Shown here piece after piece: positions 5,836 through 8,032 of a stretch of DNA of 8,032 nt. The stretch comes from JBBDMW01 sp040878005 (GTDB lineage: Bacteria > Chloroflexota > Dehalococcoidia > Lucifugimonadales > Lucifugimonadaceae). Below the pieces are notes generated by a model. It searched no databases and was not told the origin of the DNA. It saw only the letters and a program-made list of their open reading frames with translations. The stretch is from the NCBI GenBank assembly GCA_040878005.1, contig JBBDMW010000007.1:1-8032 (forward strand), in the 5' to 3' direction. The translations under genes were made by a program, and so were the position numbers. How positions within the stretch are numbered: the stretch's first letter is position 1; every line of letters starts with the position of its first letter.

Positions 5836-5849
5836 AGGGAAAGGAAGCC

Positions 5850-6269
5850 ATGAAGCCCACCATCAACTGCATTACCCTGCCGGTGGACGACCTGCAAAAA
5901 TCCTTTGCTTTCTACCGTGATGGCCTTGGTATGCCTGCTGAAGGCATGGCCGGAGAACAGGACCACGTCGCGTTTGAGCTTCCCGGCGACCTGTACCTGG
6001 TGCTGATCTCCCGGTCTGAGTTCGCTGGATTTGCTGGCTTCGTTGACCAGTCAACGGCACAGCCTGGCATCTCCGAGTGCATACTGAGCTACTTCGCCAG
6101 CAGCCGTGAAGAAGTCGACTCTGTGTTGGAAAGCGCCAGGTCCGCCGGAGCCTCCCCCACCACGCCGAAGGACAATCCCTGGGGGTACTCCGGGTACTTC
6201 ACTGATCCCGATGGCCACATGTGGGAGGTCACATGGATACCGGACCCCGTGGAGGTTCCAGTGGAGTGA
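5850..6269 (+). CDS. VOC-superfamily (glyoxalase/bleomycin resistance fold) protein
   Basis: Encodes 139 residues, a normal length for a single two-module VOC protein. The first beta-alpha module shows ITLPVDDLQKSFAFYRDGLG (8-27). The last module ends with GYSGYFTDPDGHMWEVTWIP (112-131), where Glu126 is the usual metal ligand; the first-strand ligand position is threonine (ITL) rather than histidine, so metal use is uncertain. Members include glyoxalase I, dioxygenases and fosfomycin or bleomycin resistance proteins; this one cannot be assigned a substrate. The ATG at 5850 is preceded by purine-rich AGGGAAAGGA. The frame is open upstream to 5724, but the fold begins at this methionine. The stop overlaps the start of the aminoglycoside-kinase-like gene, so the two are translated together. 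Confidence 0.88.
   Translation: MKPTINCITLPVDDLQKSFAFYRDGLGMPAEGMAGEQDHVAFELPGDLYLVLISRSEFAGFAGFVDQSTAQPGISECILSYFASSREEVDSVLESARSAGASPTTPKDNPWGYSGYFTDPDGHMWEVTWIPDPVEVPVE
6251..6255 (+). promoter_or_regulatory. Ribosome binding site for the APH-like gene inside the VOC 3' end
   Basis: GGAGG lies 10 bases before the GTG at 6266, and that GTG overlaps the VOC stop as GTGA. Another candidate, GGGAGG at 6223-6228 before the ATG at 6233, exists but is only 4 bases from its start. Confidence 0.6.
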
Positions 6270-7069
6270 TTTTCGACGACTGCCTCGACCGCTGGAACCT
6301 GGTGCCAGACGGTGAGCCCATCGTCACCCACAGCAGCAGCCTGCTCCCCGTGCGTCGCGAAGGCATGCCCTGCATGCTGAAAATTGCACGGGAGCCGGAG
6401 GAGCGGTGGGGCGGCCTGCTCATGGCCTGGTGGAACGGCGACGGTGCAGCCCGCGTGCTGGAGCACGACGATGACGCCCTCCTCATGGAGCGCGCCGATG
6501 GCAAAGCATCGCTGGCAGATATGGCGCGCAATGGCTGTGACGACGAAGCCAGCCGCATCATATGCAAAGTCGCCGCCCGCCTCCATGCGCCACGCGAACG
6601 TCCGCCTCCGGAGTTGACCCCCCTCACGCGCTGGTTCCGGCAGCTCGAACCCGCAGCCGCCAAACACGGAGGCATCCTGCGGCAATCAGCCGCGACCGCA
6701 CGTGAACTGCTCGCAACCCAGCAAGACATCGTCGTCCTGCACGGCGACATCCACCACGGCAATATCCTCGACGCCGGCCCGCGCGGCTGGGTAGCCATAG
6801 ACCCCAAGCGCCTCGTCGGCGAGCGGGGGTTCGACTTCGCAAACATCTTCTCCAACCCGGACCTCGAAACCGCTGCCGCACCCGGCCGCCTCGCCCGCCA
6901 GGCCACAGTCATAGCCGATGCAGCAGGCCTCCACCGAACCCGCCTCCTACAATGGGTCCTCGCCTATTCCGGCCTCTCCGCCGCCTGGACCCTCGAAGAC
7001 CGCGGCAACCCCACAAAACGCCTGACCATAGCCCACCAGGCCGCCCAAGAACTATCCGTCAGCCCTTGA
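6266..7069 (+). CDS. APH(6)/StrB-type aminoglycoside/hydroxyurea phosphotransferase family protein
   Basis: Encodes 267 residues from the GTG at 6266. It matches the family of streptomycin 6-kinases (APH_6_hur). The order is: a tryptophan near residue 10, the ATP-site lysine in MLKIA (Lys39), the WWNGDGAARVLEHDDDALLM region (55-74), the catalytic loop VVLHGDIHHGNIL (156-168) with Asp161 and Asn166, the metal-binding RGWVAIDPKRLVGERGFDFA (173-192) with Asp179, and the C-terminal AYSGLSAAW helix (233-241). From memory StrB is 278 residues with its tryptophan at a similar place, which supports this start over GTG 6221 or ATG 6233. Known relatives phosphorylate streptomycin or hydroxyurea; a chromosomal homologue may act on another small molecule. 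It is translationally coupled to the VOC gene. All catalytic residues are present, so it should be active. Confidence 0.88.
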   Translation: MIFDDCLDRWNLVPDGEPIVTHSSSLLPVRREGMPCMLKIAREPEERWGGLLMAWWNGDGAARVLEHDDDALLMERADGKASLADMARNGCDDEASRIICKVAARLHAPRERPPPELTPLTRWFRQLEPAAAKHGGILRQSAATARELLATQQDIVVLHGDIHHGNILDAGPRGWVAIDPKRLVGERGFDFANIFSNPDLETAAAPGRLARQATVIADAAGLHRTRLLQWVLAYSGLSAAWTLEDRGNPTKRLTIAHQAAQELSVSP

Positions 7070-7098
7070 GTAACCTTGGCCAACTATTTATCTCGCCC

Positions 7099-7146
7099 AC
7101 CACCATGTCGTCTCGACCGAAGCGGAGAGACCCGGTGTGGCGGGGT
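7099..7146 (+). repeat. B repeat, copy 2
   Basis: It carries the complete copy of 1155-1196 with CCCGG for CCTGG, continued by CGGGGT straight into the CTTGGCGACCCGC lead-in of A copy 3. The continuation (7126-7154) recurs at 7381-7409. Confidence 0.85.
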
Positions 7147-7254
7147 CTTGGCGACCCGCCCCAATCATCAACCAGCCACCACCGCAGTGTCATCCTGAGC
7201 AAAGCGAAGGATCTCTCCTCGCGCATCCAAACAACCAACCACCCATTCCAACTA
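7147..7254 (+). repeat. A repeat, copy 3
   Basis: It has the core at 7186-7223 with AGTG for GGTG and the loop AAA in place of AAC inside the GC..GC arms. The lead-in CTTGGCGACCCGC and the CCA-rich flanks match copy 1. Confidence 0.85.
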
Positions 7255-7255
7255 C

Positions 7256-7281
7256 CCCACCACAATGTCGTCTCGACCGAA
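7256..7281 (+). repeat. B repeat, copy 3 (left half only)
   Basis: CCCACCACAATGTCGTCTCG followed by ACCGAA, then an abrupt switch to the C repeat. The right half of B and the H palindrome found between B and C at 1178-1229 are absent. Confidence 0.75.
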
Positions 7282-7324
7282 CCCCGAGCCGCCCATTGTC
7301 CGAAGCGAAGCAAGTAAAAACCGG
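7282..7324 (+). repeat. C repeat, copy 2
   Basis: CCCCGAGCCGCCCATTGTCC then GAAGCGAAGCAAGTAAAAACCGG. It contains GCGAAGC at 7305-7311, a heptamer known to form an unusually stable DNA mini-hairpin. Confidence 0.8.
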
Positions 7325-7380
7325 AGCCTCGAAGAGTCGGGGTACCCGCGACAGCGGGTCGAGCGAAGCAAGTACAAACC
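7325..7380 (+). repeat. C-like tail with ACCCGC/GCGGGT hairpin
   Basis: ACCCGC (7344-7349) pairs with GCGGGT (7354-7359) across a GACA loop. It is followed by a partial C copy, GTCGAGCGAAGCAAGTACAA (7358-7377), with another GCGAAGC at 7363-7369. CTC-GAA-GAG at 7328-7336 can form a small hairpin. Confidence 0.6.
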
Positions 7381-7409
7381 AGAGACCTGGTGTGGCGGGG
7401 TCTTGGCGA
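7381..7409 (+). repeat. B right-half fragment
   Basis: Matches 7126-7154 at 28 of 29 positions (AGAGACCTGGTGTGGCGGGG then TCTTGGCGA), without the B left half. It is followed by unrelated ATACACTTCAACC instead of the A core. Confidence 0.75.
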
Positions 7410-7435
7410 TACACTTCAACCACCACGAAACACTT

Positions 7436-7475
7436 ACCACAATGTCGTCTCGACCGGAGCGGAGAGACCCGGTCG
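7436..7475 (+). repeat. B repeat, copy 4
   Basis: ACCACAATGTCGTCTCGACC then GGAGCGGAGAGACCCGGTCG. It has a loop variant, CCG-GAG-CGG, inside the conserved GTCTC/GAGAC arms; the right end diverges after CCCGGT. Confidence 0.75.
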
Positions 7476-7489
7476 GGTGCGGGGCACAT

Positions 7490-7506
7490 GGCCGCCGCAG
7501 GCGGCC
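7490..7506. repeat. H palindrome, copy 3
   Basis: GGCCGCC (7490-7496), loop GCA, GGCGGCC (7500-7506), followed by ACA as in the other copies. Confidence 0.7.
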
Positions 7507-7532
7507 ACAAACATCCGCCTGCCACCAAGTAG

Positions 7533-7554
7533 GGGCGGCCCTGCGTGGCCGCCC
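7533..7554. repeat. GC palindrome like the one after the CHRD gene
   Basis: GGGCGGCC (7533-7540) and GGCCGCCC (7547-7554) around CTGCGT. The arms are identical to 843-862 with a different loop. Here no gene ends nearby, which favours a repeat over a dedicated terminator. Confidence 0.65.
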
Positions 7555-7596
7555 TCCTGGGCGTCCCACTCCAGCCACCACGACTCACCCCCCACC

Positions 7597-7626
7597 TGTC
7601 TTTCCCGCGGAGGCGGGAACCCAGTC
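7597..7626 (+). repeat. D repeat: TTCCCGC/GCGGGAA hairpin
   Basis: TTCCCGC (7602-7608), loop GGAG, GCGGGAA (7613-7619), then CCCAGTC. It resembles the CCCGCG...GCGGGAATCCAG intergenic repeat common in many bacterial genomes. Only one copy is in this window. Confidence 0.6.
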
Positions 7627-7738
7627 GCCGCCAACGCGCCACCTCGCCAACACGAGAAACCCCCACCAACCCAAATAAACAACCGCGCCAAAAACCAAAC
7701 AAGAACAGAGGAAAACAAAGAGCCAAGAAGGCCCAAAC

Positions 7739-8032
7739 CTAACCCTCCGCCCCATCCTTCGGCCGCGTCGCCGCCAGCGCCGCCAAGCCGCACAGGATCG
7801 GCAAAACCGCCAGCACCAACAGCCCCGCGCCAAACGACCCGGTCACGTCGCGGGAAATGGCCAACGGCAACGGGCCGATCGCGGCAGCGACCATCGTGGA
7901 CCACTGCCCAACACCGCGGATGCTGCCCAGGTGGGCGCGCCCAAAGTAGGACGGCCAGATCGACAGCAGACTGTTGAGCAGCAGTCCAAGGGAGAAACCC
8001 AGCAGCACCGCATACGCCGTTGCCTGCCACAC
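7739..8032 (-). CDS. MFS transporter, C-terminal part (cut by window edge)
   Basis: Only the last 97 residues are in the window; the gene starts beyond 8032. Three hydrophobic segments (about 5-27, 42-60 and 67-89) correspond to the final helices of a 12-helix major facilitator. Between the first two lies a loop, SIWPSYFGRAHLGSIRGVGQ, typical of monocarboxylate or oxalate/formate-like carriers. A short hydrophilic tail RPKDGAEG follows. The stop is TAG at 7741-7739. The substrate cannot be inferred from this part. Downstream on its strand lies A/C-rich repeat DNA (T/G-rich in the transcript) without a convincing terminator. Confidence 0.85.
   Translation of the reverse strand: MWQATAYAVLLGFSLGLLLNSLLSIWPSYFGRAHLGSIRGVGQWSTMVAAAIGPLPLAISRDVTGSFGAGLLVLAVLPILCGLAALAATRPKDGAEG

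Larger units (their letters stand above)
5456..5849. other. Divergent intergenic region between peroxidase and VOC genes
   Basis: About 390 bases between divergently read genes, expected to hold both promoters, although I cannot place convincing -35/-10 pairs. Structures visible: a 7-bp inverted repeat CCGCCAC/GTGGCGG (5493-5499 and 5523-5529, extendable to 9 pairs with one wobble) in the peroxidase leader; a short inverted repeat TGGGT/ACCCA (5664-5668 and 5675-5679) that could be an operator; an AT-richer patch near 5692-5725; and an 11-base tandem duplication at 5814-5835. None of the dispersed repeat modules of the other intergenic regions occurs here. Confidence 0.5.
7070..7738. other. 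Dense mosaic repeat cluster between the APH-like and MFS genes
   Basis: About 670 bases without a gene. The order is: B copy 2, A copy 3, truncated B joined to C copy 2, a C-like tail with a hairpin, a B right-half fragment, B copy 4, an H palindrome, a larger GC palindrome, the D hairpin, then an A/C-rich tail poor in G (about 7627-7738) in which I see no further structure. All frames across it are repeat translations. It forms the 3' flank of both neighbouring transcription units. Confidence 0.75.

Noticed and set aside
5724..5849. 42-residue N-terminal extension of the VOC protein
   Set aside because: The VOC fold starts at the methionine at 5850, and the extension contains the tandem AAAGAGGAGCC duplication and a purine-rich leader.
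7099..7475. Possible CRISPR array
   Set aside because: The repeats are of different types, unevenly spaced and partly truncated, with no regular spacers and no cas genes.
7137..7977. Several overlapping open frames on both strands in the right repeat cluster
   Set aside because: They are translations of the A, B, C and D repeats and of A/C-rich spacer, low in complexity, with no ribosome binding site. Parts run antisense to the MFS gene.

Overview
The window is a high-GC bacterial chromosome segment with no tRNA, rRNA, transposase or CRISPR array. Protein-coding genes are separated by intergenic DNA loaded with short dispersed repeats. The gene types (stand-alone CHRD protein, DapA-superfamily lyase, animal-type heme peroxidase, VOC protein, MFS carrier) and repeats of the 'gtcatcctgagc...gaaggatct' kind suggest an environmental bacterium, perhaps Chloroflexota (Dehalococcoidia/SAR202-like). 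That placement is inference from overall style, not from a marker gene.

Layout: positions 1-261 hold repeat DNA and the leader of a secreted CHRD-domain protein (262-813, +). A 484-base repeat cluster (814-1297) separates it from a dihydrodipicolinate-synthase-superfamily protein (1298-2218, +). Convergent to that, on the minus strand, are an animal-type heme peroxidase (5455-3776), a class I SAM methyltransferase (3648-2833) and a small coiled-coil protein (2503-2261). These three may be partly co-transcribed, although a strong hairpin lies between the first two. An orphan open frame without a start sits between the methyltransferase and the coiled-coil gene. Rightward again come a VOC/glyoxalase-fold protein (5850-6269) and an APH(6)/StrB-type aminoglycoside kinase homologue (6266-7069), which overlap by a GTGA junction and are surely one translational unit. 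Positions 7070-7738 are a second, denser repeat cluster. The right edge cuts an MFS transporter on the minus strand (C-terminal 97 residues only).

The most distinctive feature is the mosaic intergenic repeat system. At least five short modules (A, B, C, E and GC-rich palindromes H) recur in different orders on the two sides of the genes, with truncations and fused half-copies. The A and B modules can fold into small hairpins whose stems are kept while the loop bases vary. No mobility gene is present, so these look like non-autonomous elements similar in spirit to REP/BIME or MITE sequences. The VOC-APH pair resembles a small-molecule inactivation module, and the peroxidase plus methyltransferase resembles an oxidative/tailoring pair. 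Both readings are inferences from family membership and position.
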